From: JACTMJ01 sp039812845
Lineage (GTDB): Bacteria > Acidobacteriota > Terriglobia > Bryobacterales > Bryobacteraceae
DNA length: 24,797 nt
Assembly (NCBI GenBank): GCA_039812845.1
Contig: JBDIBK010000059.1
Location: forward strand, 1 to 24,797
Direction of reading: 5' to 3'
The notes beneath the pieces were generated by a model. The model was not told the origin of the DNA, did not search any database, and worked only from the letters and a program-made list of their open reading frames with translations. Positions 1 through 6,822 of the stretch are shown here, piece by piece. Made by a program: the position numbers and the translations under genes. Position 1 is the stretch's first letter; every line of letters begins with the position of its first letter.

Positions 1-40
1 GTCTGAGGCGGGGGCCGGGCACGGATGGCGGCGGGTGGGG

Positions 41-76
41 CGAATCCAGGCGTGTGAAACGCTTGGCTAATCGCTG
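41..76 (+). repeat. REP-like imperfect palindrome, copy 1
   Basis: A 36-bp segment that recurs at 1208-1243 with a single mismatch. Its core (46-66) is an inverted repeat, CCAGGCGT-N5-ACGCTTGG, forming an 8-bp stem with one wobble pair. It sits downstream of the 3' end of the beta-barrel gene, in non-coding DNA. Length, palindromy and intergenic location resemble bacterial REP elements. Assignment to a REP family is inference, and no RAYT transposase is present in the window. Confidence 0.6.
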
Positions 77-177
77 TCGGTCGCCGACGCGACGAAGGAT
101 GCGGCTAACCGCCCGCCGGGGTGCTGATACGCGGCCCTGGAATCGCTGTCGGTTGCTGACGCGACGAAGGATGCGGC
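69..177 (+). repeat. Direct repeat pair, 37-bp units at 69-105 and 141-177
   Basis: Two 37-bp units, each starting AATCGCTGTCGGT and ending GACGAAGGATGCGGC, differ at two positions and have a 72-bp period. The first unit overlaps the end of REP-like copy 1. The internal motif GACGCGACG is shared with the tandem array near 1251-1360, so both intergenic blocks appear to be built from the same repeat material. I see no credible coding sequence in 1-243. Confidence 0.6.
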
Positions 178-243
178 GGGCGCACCGCGGGCCGTTCGCC
201 GCGGGGTTGCTGGATGGGATGGGCGCGGGGATGCCGGCGGGCG

Positions 244-816
244 CTAGAAGCGCCATCCTATGCCGATGCGCGCCATCACGTTGGGAAGCGCATAGGCGTG
301 CTGCAGGAATACTTCTCCACGTATGAGCAGGCGGCTCTTGGGGTTCACGACCACACCGGCCTTGTAGCCGAGGGGGGCAAAGTCGTTCTCTGGGTCCCGG
401 TACGTGGCCGTCCTCGGGTCCGTGGGGTATTGCTGATACCGGAATCGTCCCTCTTGCTCGCTCCATTGCAAGCCGGTGCCGATGCCGACGAAACCGTACA
501 CCTTCTCGCTCCCGCGGCGATACTGCAGGTGCGCGGTGAGCAGGGTGCGGCGGTTCTCGTAGCCGATCCCATCGGAGTCGTAGTTATCCAGGTGCCCGGC
601 AGTGGCATCCACGTCCACGGCCCATCGCCGGGCGAAGGGCAGGGTCACGGTACCTCCCCACGCGGGGGAACTGCCGAGGCTGCTCTCGTCCCCCGCATGG
701 CGCAGAACGCCAAAGTGCCCGACCGCTTCCACCGCTTTCGGTGGTTCGGCCGGTGTCCGGGCTGGGATGCAAAGCAGCACAACCGCGGCCAGCAGAAACG
801 AGACGGCTGATTTCAT
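244..816 (-). CDS. Small outer-membrane beta-barrel protein
   Basis: A predicted 190-residue secreted protein, probably an outer-membrane barrel of the general OmpW/OmpX-like beta-barrel type. The first roughly 25 residues form a signal peptide: MKS, a hydrophobic stretch (LLAAVVLLCIP), then an Ala-containing cleavage region. The rest alternates polar and hydrophobic residues with many aromatic and Gly positions, and the chain ends in GIGWRF, with the C-terminal Phe typical of barrels inserted by the Bam machinery. I chose the ATG at 816 because it begins the signal peptide and has a purine-rich AGGAC element about 8 nt upstream; an ATG at 864 would put 16 non-signal residues ahead of it. It stands alone, with its nearest neighbour on the same strand over 600 bp away. 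The barrel call is fairly safe; the function (structural, small porin or binding) is unknown. Confidence 0.75.
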   Translation of the reverse strand: MKSAVSFLLAAVVLLCIPARTPAEPPKAVEAVGHFGVLRHAGDESSLGSSPAWGGTVTLPFARRWAVDVDATAGHLDNYDSDGIGYENRRTLLTAHLQYRRGSEKVYGFVGIGTGLQWSEQEGRFRYQQYPTDPRTATYRDPENDFAPLGYKAGVVVNPKSRLLIRGEVFLQHAYALPNVMARIGIGWRF

Positions 817-1094
817 ATCCGTAGGTCCTAAATCGAAAGTACTGCCATGGCGGTGGGATGTCAATGGGACTCGCCGCGGAGCCGCGCGGAGTGTGGGGTG
901 GATGATGAGAGCGGACAGGCAGTCTTATGCCGTTCCGCGGGATGGGGGCTGGCGTGGCCGCGCGCGGTGTGGGAGTGGACGATCATTTGAGGAGATGTTG
1001 CGGCGCTGAGAGTGCGCGGTGATTCATGCCACCCCTCCGGGGTTTTCGTTCCGTTTTGGGAAGATTCCGGGTGTTTGCACACTGGGCTGGCTCA

Positions 1095-1143
1095 TGCCGC
1101 CCTTCGGGCTCGGGGCTGGATCGTGCCGCCCTTCGGGCTCGGG
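1095..1143 (+). repeat. 20-bp direct repeat, two copies 29 bp apart
   Basis: TGCCGCCCTTCGGGCTCGGG occurs at 1095-1114 and again, identically, at 1124-1143. Each copy contains a small GCCC-TTC-GGGC hairpin. Non-coding; role unknown. Confidence 0.6.
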
Positions 1144-1207
1144 AACAGGGCGCTGGGACTGGGGGGAGTTGTGGCACCGCTGACGCGGCGCGGGTCGTGG
1201 GGCGGGA

Positions 1208-1243
1208 CGAATCCAGGCGTGTGAAACGCCTGGCTAATCGCTG
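1208..1243 (+). repeat. REP-like perfect palindrome, copy 2
   Basis: A 36-bp copy of the element at 41-76 with one mismatch. Here the core (1213-1233) is a perfect inverted repeat, CCAGGCGT-GTGAA-ACGCCTGG (8-bp stem, 5-nt loop), and is followed by CTAATCGCTG as in copy 1. The one-base difference between copies restores a Watson-Crick pair in the stem, which hints that the hairpin itself is maintained. Confidence 0.65.
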
Positions 1244-1250
1244 CCTGTCG

Positions 1251-1360
1251 CTGGCGCGACGGTCGGCCGGTCATGCTGGCGCGACGGTCGGACGGTGTTG
1301 CTGGCACGACGGTCGGCCGGTCATGCTGGAGCGACAGTCGGACGGTGTTGCTGACGCGAC
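1251..1360 (+). repeat. 25-bp tandem repeat with 50-bp higher-order period
   Basis: Four contiguous 25-bp units (1251-1275, 1276-1300, 1301-1325, 1326-1350) share a core close to CTGGCGCGACGGTCGG, and a partial fifth unit covers 1351-1360. Units 1 and 3 end in TCATG and differ at one base; units 2 and 4 end in TGTTG and differ at two. The array is therefore really two copies of a 50-bp dimer. 25 is not a multiple of 3 and no start or ribosome-binding site is present, so it is probably non-coding. Confidence 0.75.
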
Positions 1361-1400
1361 GCGTTAGAAGGCGGCTGCGGCGCGACGGTTCGCGGCGGAC

Positions 1401-1421
1401 CCAGGCTTGCGAAGCGTCTGG
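1401..1421 (+). repeat. REP-like palindrome, diverged copy 3
   Basis: A 21-bp element of the same length and layout as the cores at 46-66 and 1213-1233. It begins CCAGG and ends TCTGG, with an inner CTT-GCG-AAG palindrome, and is followed by CGATCGCT as the others are followed by CTAATCGCT. It lies about 40 bp from the stop codon of the FG-GAP gene, whose transcript would run through it in the opposite sense. Confidence 0.4.
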
Positions 1422-1462
1422 CGATCGCTCGCCTTGGGAGGCACGGCCCGTCTCGCTGCCGG

Positions 1463-3733
1463 CTATTGGGCCGGCCGCGTCTGGCTGGACTTGGCGGCCA
1501 ATTGCTGGATGTAATCGTGCTCAAAGAAATAGAAGTGCCCGTCTTCGCCGCCGATGAGCAGGTCCGGTTTGCCATCGCCGGTCCAATCGGCCACGTTCGG
1601 CGTGGGGCTGTGCCCACGAAGGGGCACCTGGATGAGGGGGCCGCGCAACTGCATTACGGGCTTCCGTTGCGAACCGATGTTCTCATACCAGAGAGGGCCG
1701 CCGTTGGAATCGACGATCAGGTCCATATCCCCATCGCTGTCCCAATCGACGAACTCAATTTTGCGCCGGCCGCTGGAACCGGCGCGGCCCGCGGCCAGAT
1801 TGAGGAAGCGGCCGCTACCGGTGACAAAGATACGCTCCGGCCCGAGCAGCACCAGCTTGCCGCCACGGCGGGCGCGCCGGAACAGAGAGAGGTATCCCTG
1901 GTGGTTGAGCATGACGAGATCGGGCAGGCCGTCCCCGTCCCAATCGATGGTTTTCGGGGTGGTGCGCCATTGTGTGAGCAGTTGCTTGCCCTGGGGCTCC
2001 CACCAAACCCAGTCCGGCTTGGGGTTGCGGCCGGTCCACTCCACTTCGATATTCCGCGCGGCCGCGAGCGCTGGATTCGTGCGGGTGCCATCGTTGCGAT
2101 ACCAGACGACTTCGCCCCAGATGTCGTTGACGAGGATGTCGAGGTCGCCGTCAAGGTCCCAGTCAATGACCGAGGGATTTGCATAGCCCCACTTTGCTTC
2201 GGCGGGCCCCTGGATGGAGCGGTTCGCGCCGGCGACGCGGCGAATCACCTTGCCCGCCGCTTCCAGAAGGCCACGGTCTTCAAATACGGGCGCGGCCTTC
2301 GAGCCTACGTTCTGGAAGTAGCGGATGTATCCGGCGGAATCCCCGGAAATGATATCGAGCAACCCGTCGCCATTCCAGTCCACGGCCACCGGGCGGGAAA
2401 GAGCACCGCTCTTCACGAAGGGATCCAGTTGCTCAAAATAGCGAGGCGGTGCGAGGCGGGGGAGTTCCCCCTTGGGCGCCAGATTCTCGACCAGCGCCAC
2501 CGTGCCATCTTCTTCTCCGATGACGAGCGACGGCCTTCCGTCGGAATGCCAGCGGACCACGCGCGGCTGGATCATGCAGAGATCCATCTTCAGCACTTCG
2601 TCACCCCGGGGACCCTGCACACGCAGCAATTCTCCGGCGCGCAGTTGGGGCTGCCGTCGCGAGCCATCGTTGTGGAAGAGCGTGACGGTATCGATGAAGT
2701 TCGAGCCGAGCAGATCCAGATCGCCATCGCCGTCCCAATCCACGGGGTTGGGGATGGGGCTGCCGTACTGGTCAATCTCCCAGCCGCCGGCCTGAAGCTT
2801 CACCGGGCCGGCATAGCGCGGATTCTGGTTGGTGCCGAGGTTGCGGTGGAAGTAGATGTAGCCATGGAGCGGCCCGCGGGTCCACTCGCCTTTGGAATTG
2901 AAGGCGTCGTCCCAGCCATAGTCGCGCCAATCGCTGACACCGGTGAGGAAATCGATGTTGCCGTCGCCGTCCCAATCGACGGGATGCCAGAGGTCATCGC
3001 GGCCAATGTGCATGTCGCGAGGGAGGCCGACTTTGACGGGCTTGGAAAGCAGGTTGGCGGCAACGTCGCTGTAATAGCCGCCGCTGAAAACGAGGTCCAC
3101 GTTGCCGTCGCCGTTGGCGTCCGCGGCGACGAGATCTTTCTTTGCGGGCCCCAGCCACAGGCCGCGGTCAAACAAGGGGTCGCCGTTCGTGCGCAGATTG
3201 CGGAAATACCAGATTCCGTTGAACGGGTTATCGGGGCAACTGACGATGAGATCGAGGTTGCCGTCGCGGTCCATATCCACGGGCGCGGGATGCGCCCACA
3301 GGCCCACACCCAGGCGGTTGCGAACGCCGGCCCTTCCGTAGGTCACGCGGTCCCCCACACCGACCATGGCGGGAGAAGCCAGGCGCTGGGTCTCGCCGCT
3401 TGACCCGGTGTCGAAATAGACGTGATAGCTCGGCGCGCCGGTGGAGATCCAACTGATGCGGGCGTTGGGCTGCTGCCAGTTGGTCTTGGCTGGAATGACG
3501 GGTCCCGCGACTCCGGCGGCGATCACGCGGACAGAATCGGGATTGAAGGCTACGGGAAGTTCGGCATCCACCCAGACGGGCTTGCCGGCGGGAGCCGAAC
3601 TCGCAACGGGAATCCGAAAATGGTTCGCCGTTGGCCACGCCGAGGAACCGCGCTCTTCGACGGCGGCGAGGGCGGAAAGCCCGATGGCGAGGGATAGCAG
3701 GGCAAGAAGGCCGAGGATTCGCATCCCTCCCAT
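1463..3733 (-). CDS. Secreted FG-GAP/VCBS-repeat beta-propeller protein
   Basis: A 756-residue exported protein dominated by FG-GAP/VCBS repeats. A signal peptide (MRILGLLALL and following, ending near ALAA) is followed by a short domain of about 130 residues and then ten propeller-type units. Nine units carry the calcium-binding loop DxDxDGxxD, for example VDMDRDGNLD, VDWDGDGNID and VDWNGDGLLD; one unit (WHSDGRPSLVIG) has lost the acidic residues. Each loop is followed by an aromatic strand such as IWYFRNL or IRYFQNVG. Known relatives are extracellular binding or scaffold proteins; no catalytic domain or C-terminal anchor is visible. The likely start is the ATG at 3733, with another ATG at 3724 preceded by GGGAGG only 1 nt away. 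The frame continues upstream without a signal sequence, so the longer start is unlikely. It is divergent from the gene at 3912. Confidence 0.85.
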   Translation of the reverse strand: MGGMRILGLLALLSLAIGLSALAAVEERGSSAWPTANHFRIPVASSAPAGKPVWVDAELPVAFNPDSVRVIAAGVAGPVIPAKTNWQQPNARISWISTGAPSYHVYFDTGSSGETQRLASPAMVGVGDRVTYGRAGVRNRLGVGLWAHPAPVDMDRDGNLDLIVSCPDNPFNGIWYFRNLRTNGDPLFDRGLWLGPAKKDLVAADANGDGNVDLVFSGGYYSDVAANLLSKPVKVGLPRDMHIGRDDLWHPVDWDGDGNIDFLTGVSDWRDYGWDDAFNSKGEWTRGPLHGYIYFHRNLGTNQNPRYAGPVKLQAGGWEIDQYGSPIPNPVDWDGDGDLDLLGSNFIDTVTLFHNDGSRRQPQLRAGELLRVQGPRGDEVLKMDLCMIQPRVVRWHSDGRPSLVIGEEDGTVALVENLAPKGELPRLAPPRYFEQLDPFVKSGALSRPVAVDWNGDGLLDIISGDSAGYIRYFQNVGSKAAPVFEDRGLLEAAGKVIRRVAGANRSIQGPAEAKWGYANPSVIDWDLDGDLDILVNDIWGEVVWYRNDGTRTNPALAAARNIEVEWTGRNPKPDWVWWEPQGKQLLTQWRTTPKTIDWDGDGLPDLVMLNHQGYLSLFRRARRGGKLVLLGPERIFVTGSGRFLNLAAGRAGSSGRRKIEFVDWDSDGDMDLIVDSNGGPLWYENIGSQRKPVMQLRGPLIQVPLRGHSPTPNVADWTGDGKPDLLIGGEDGHFYFFEHDYIQQLAAKSSQTRPAQ

Positions 3734-3911
3734 GTTATCTGGCCTATCGGGTATCTTCGATGGCCGATGGGGATGTATGCGAATACGGGCGAGGCGGCCC
3801 GTGCAGCGGGAGGGATCGGCGATGTGATACCAAGCGGAAAAAGTATGTGGGCTGGCGTGAGCCGGTGCGGGTGCGGATGCCGCTTGTTCTTCCGAAGGGA
3901 GTTGGTTTCCT

Positions 3912-4898
3912 ATGTTACGCACCTTTATCGCGCTTTCCGCGGTCGGTGGTTTGGGTATTGTCGCGTGTGCCAGCGCCCAGGTGCCGCCCCCCAGCCTGAC
4001 GGTGGCGGGCCAGAAAGCGACGTTCGCGCCCGCGGTGGCTTTCTTTGACACGGAGAATGCGCGGGTTTCCGTGCTGTTCGCCCATGAGCCGCTATCCGTC
4101 GAGGCGGAGGCGCGGGAACGCGCGACCGGCTCCTGGGAGGATGCGGCCGGGGCGTCCGCACCCTCCGTGGTTGTTGATTTGCTCTATACGCCGGGCTCTA
4201 CTTCGGGCCTTGTCAACAGCTTGAAGGGCTGCGCGATCCGTTCCTTCGGCTTCACGAAGAACTTGCACATTGAGGGCGCAAGCGGACAGGAGTGCCATGT
4301 GCTTTCCATCGGAGGAATGCTGAAAGCGGACGGTGCCATCGCAGGTCTGCTGACGGGCCAGAGCGCACAGTATTCGCTGTATCTCCCGCTTTCGGTCTCG
4401 CTGCCCGCAGGCTCCGGCGGGAGCGGATCGGCGGCGGCCGCGACTCCTGCCGCAAAACCTACCCTCCCGCTGAACACCGTCCGAGGCACCGGCACATACC
4501 TAGGGCAGACGATCCGGGCCACACACGCATTGGTTTGGTGGAACGCGGAAAAGACCCAGTTGCAAGCGGCATTCTTCGACCATGCGCCAAAGGCTGGGAC
4601 GCTGGCGGACGCGCGGAACGGCGAGTACAGCGAGGACAGCCCGGTATTCTTGCTGACTATCGGGTTCTCAGGGGCAGGCCGTGAGCTCGGCTCGGCCGAC
4701 TACTGCTTCATGAACTCCAGTTTCCCGAAGGGCGGCCCGATCGGCACGAACACGAGCCCTGCGCGTTGCGGGATCACCTCTCTAATCACGGACGGCAAAC
4801 CCGGAGGGACGGCGCAAGTGGTAATGAAGGGCGGAATGGATGGTCCGAACGGCCCCATCACATGGGATCTTCAGTTTCATGCACCGATTGCGAAGTAA
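3912..4898 (+). CDS. Secreted protein of unknown function with duplicated domain
   Basis: A 328-residue protein I cannot place in a named family. Residues 1-22 form a signal peptide ending ACASA before Gln23. Because Cys19 follows IVA, a lipoprotein cleavage is also conceivable. The mature chain has two similar halves (about 35-164 and 200-327) joined by a Gly/Ser/Ala/Pro-rich linker (165-187). Each half starts with an aromatic pair (FF at 44-45, WW at 209-210) and a second strand ending in an aromatic (VSVLF, LQAAFF). Each half also holds one cysteine pair with exactly 21-residue spacing: Cys107/Cys128 and Cys265/Cys286, offset by 158. This points to a tandem duplication with one disulfide per domain. 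A GAAGGGA element about 11 nt upstream supports the start. It is divergent from the FG-GAP gene, with 178 bp between the start codons, and convergent with the DUF4276 gene. Confidence 0.75.
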   Translation: MLRTFIALSAVGGLGIVACASAQVPPPSLTVAGQKATFAPAVAFFDTENARVSVLFAHEPLSVEAEARERATGSWEDAAGASAPSVVVDLLYTPGSTSGLVNSLKGCAIRSFGFTKNLHIEGASGQECHVLSIGGMLKADGAIAGLLTGQSAQYSLYLPLSVSLPAGSGGSGSAAAATPAAKPTLPLNTVRGTGTYLGQTIRATHALVWWNAEKTQLQAAFFDHAPKAGTLADARNGEYSEDSPVFLLTIGFSGAGRELGSADYCFMNSSFPKGGPIGTNTSPARCGITSLITDGKPGGTAQVVMKGGMDGPNGPITWDLQFHAPIAK

Positions 4899-4939
4899 GG
4901 GGGAAGCGGGACCGGAGAGTTTGCGGAGCGGAACTGGCG

Positions 4940-5557
4940 CTACGCTTCGCGCACGGTTTCGTCACTCGCCGCATGCCTGAGCGTGGTGAAAAATCGATCC
5001 GCGTGCGGGCAACGCTTCGCGACGATCGCCGGGTCAACGAGACCCAGGAGTGCCAAGGCGTCCTCACCCTTTTGATAGCGCCGGCCCCGGCATTGCCGAG
5101 CGGCCTTATCAAAGGATTCGAGCACCTGGAGCTTTGGCACCAACTCCGGTTCGGCGTGTTTCGGCAACGGATTCCCGTCACTGGCCAATTGGAAGTACTT
5201 GATCGCCTTTTCTCGATCCGCGAGAAACCATGTCTCCATGCACTGGACCATGAGCCCCAGCGAGTCGTCTGACGCCGCTTTCGGCTTTTCCAGTTTTCGC
5301 ATCCGCGCAAGGAAGTGCCAGTTCGGAATGTCTCGCTCCTTGGCCTGCTCTGAATCAATCAGGAGAAAAGCAACTTGACCGTCTGCGGGCCGGGAGACGA
5401 CTTTCGCAAACGCCTTGTGAGCGGCGGGGCCATCGCCTGCCGCGACAATCTGAAGCCGTGAATCTGCAATGCCAAGCCGTTCAAAAAACTGACGAAACGC
5501 TTTACGAAGGGCCGCGGGATCTCCTGCCGTGCCCTCCACGAAAACCACGATCTTCAC
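4940..5557 (-). CDS. DUF4276 family protein, Toprim-like, partner of AAA ATPase
   Basis: A 205-residue cytoplasmic protein recognisable as DUF4276 by KIVVFVEG at the N terminus and MVQCMETWFLAD at 103-114. The pattern resembles a Toprim fold: a strand ending in Glu8 (VEG), then a second hydrophobic strand ending LLIDSE (Asp68, Glu70), the usual positions for metal-binding acidic residues. This fold reading is inference. The GTG at 5557 is the likely start: GGAGG lies 9 nt upstream and the encoded protein then begins directly with the first strand. That GTG overlaps the TGA of the upstream ATPase gene as GTGA, so translation is probably coupled and the two proteins likely form one complex. Relatives of such pairs (OLD, Gabija GajA, PARIS) combine an ABC-type ATPase with a Toprim nuclease in phage defence. 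No DNA-binding or membrane segment is visible. Confidence 0.8.
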   Translation of the reverse strand: MKIVVFVEGTAGDPAALRKAFRQFFERLGIADSRLQIVAAGDGPAAHKAFAKVVSRPADGQVAFLLIDSEQAKERDIPNWHFLARMRKLEKPKAASDDSLGLMVQCMETWFLADREKAIKYFQLASDGNPLPKHAEPELVPKLQVLESFDKAARQCRGRRYQKGEDALALLGLVDPAIVAKRCPHADRFFTTLRHAASDETVREA

Positions 5558-6822
5558 CAGCGGTTGCCTCCAAGATGGCCCTGCCGCCACAGATCGCCGA
5601 GGGAGTAATCCGCCAGCCAGTCATCGAGTTCCGCCAGTTGCAGCCTGCGGAGATGGGTGATTCCGTCGCTTCTTTCACATACGACAACCGTTTCCGGAGA
5701 ACCCGAGAGCGCGTTGATAAGGACATCGGAATGAGTAGTGACAATCAACTGAGTTCTCGACGAGGCTTCGAGGAGCAGTTTGCCGACGCCGTAAATCATG
5801 TCGGGGTGAAGCCCTATCTCGGGTTCCTCGATACAGACGAGAGGCGGTGGCGACGGGTGCGTGAGAACAAATAAGAGGATCAGATAGCGCAGTGTGCCAT
5901 CCGACAGCCGCGCAGCAGGGACCGGAGTGGAGAGCCCCGCTTCGCTCAATCTCAGTTCGAAGGAATTGTAGCCAGCGTGAATATGGATTCGAGATACCGC
6001 CGGCATGAATTCCTTCAGGCCCGATTCTATTCGCTCGAAGACACCTGGAACTTCCCGCAAGTTATTCAATAACTTATTCAGGTTGCTGGCATCTTCATTC
6101 AGGAACTCGCCCTGCACGGATGGCGATTGCGGCACTCGCAGGGGCGTTCGCGTATCCAACTCTGGAAAACGGTAGAGCTTCGTGCGCTCCAATCGCTCCC
6201 CAAGATAGGTAATTTCCGGATACAGGCGTTGCTCACGCCGCGAGAAAATCAGTGCATTCGCAGGAAGATCCGGGTCCTGGACCGCGGAGCGGCGATCAGG
6301 GTCGTCCAGCCCACGAATTTCGAGAAATGGTTTCGGCGGATTGCCGAAAGCGCGGGCGAAGATAGGAGAAATCTTCTCTATCTCCGGGAGGCCAGGACGA
6401 GGTTGTCTTACGAGCATTTCATCGGGGATGCCGAAGAGATCCGACCCCGCGGAGAGCTGAACGCGATAGCCTAAGGGGTATTGATCGAATGGGTATGAAA
6501 ATTCGGCCTCAATATCGAAAGTCTTGGCATCTTCGGCACCTTTCCAGACGAAATCTGAAGCACGGCCGCCAGCACCCAGAGCAGACTGAATATCGCGTTC
6601 GGCTCCCCTACGCAGAATATCGACCGCAGTGAGAAAGTTCGTCTTGCCCGACCCGTTCGGACCGATGAGCACGTTGAGATTCCCTAGATTGATCCAACCC
6701 GAATCCGATCCGAACGAAAGAAAATTCCTGAACCGCAATCGGGAAAGAAAAGGCGGGTTAATATTCCGCTCGCCGGATGAGGGCGAGGAATCGAGACTTT
6801 GGGGGAGGTTGGGGACGCTCAT
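5554..6822 (-). CDS. AAA_21/RecF-like ABC ATPase, putative defence sensor
   Basis: A 422-residue ATPase of the OLD/RecF/SMC-like class. The N-terminal strand set LRFRNFLSFG precedes Walker A GPNGSGKT (54-61). Later come the ABC signature-like LSDGT (306-310), Walker B LVCIEEPE with tandem Glu332-Glu333 (328-335), GLHP, and the switch His364 in IVTTHSD. All catalytic elements are intact. The insertion between Walker A and signature (about 62-300) would form the small coiled or wedge region. The C terminus, SLGDLWRQGHLGGNRW, is the ending I associate with ATPases that neighbour DUF4276 genes. I chose ATG 6822, preceded by GGGAGG at a short 2-nt spacing; ATG 6939 has no ribosome-binding site and adds 39 low-complexity residues. 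It is first in a two-gene operon with a 4-bp overlap. The coding DNA is AT-richer than its neighbours (two 60-bp blocks I counted are about 45% GC). Confidence 0.85.
   Translation of the reverse strand: MSVPNLPQSLDSSPSSGERNINPPFLSRLRFRNFLSFGSDSGWINLGNLNVLIGPNGSGKTNFLTAVDILRRGAERDIQSALGAGGRASDFVWKGAEDAKTFDIEAEFSYPFDQYPLGYRVQLSAGSDLFGIPDEMLVRQPRPGLPEIEKISPIFARAFGNPPKPFLEIRGLDDPDRRSAVQDPDLPANALIFSRREQRLYPEITYLGERLERTKLYRFPELDTRTPLRVPQSPSVQGEFLNEDASNLNKLLNNLREVPGVFERIESGLKEFMPAVSRIHIHAGYNSFELRLSEAGLSTPVPAARLSDGTLRYLILLFVLTHPSPPPLVCIEEPEIGLHPDMIYGVGKLLLEASSRTQLIVTTHSDVLINALSGSPETVVVCERSDGITHLRRLQLAELDDWLADYSLGDLWRQGHLGGNRW

Larger units (their letters stand above)
817..1462. other. Repeat-rich intergenic region of about 650 bp
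   Basis: No convincing gene is seen. Short open frames here lack ribosome-binding sites and are rich in Arg, as expected from out-of-frame GC-rich DNA. The region holds a 20-bp direct repeat (1095-1143), a REP-like palindrome (1208-1243), a 25-bp tandem array (1251-1350) and a third diverged palindrome (1401-1421). The promoter of the beta-barrel gene should lie in its left part (817-1000), but I see no clear -35/-10 pair. Confidence 0.6.

Noticed and set aside
54..326. 90-residue frame in the left repeat region
   Set aside because: Arg-rich translation of tandem repeat DNA with no ribosome-binding site, running into the antisense of the barrel gene.
1251..1360. Repeat array considered as a CRISPR
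   Set aside because: Units are contiguous with no unique spacers and no cas genes are present.
1466..3403. 645-residue open frame on the + strand opposite the FG-GAP gene
   Set aside because: It is antisense to repeated GC-rich DxDGDG coding DNA; its own repeated PIDG/PVHG motifs are simply the reverse reading of those codons. No ribosome-binding site and no recognisable domain.
4899..4939. Searched for a terminator or attachment site between the convergent genes at 4898 and 4940
   Set aside because: Only 41 bp, with no inverted repeat or T tract on either strand.
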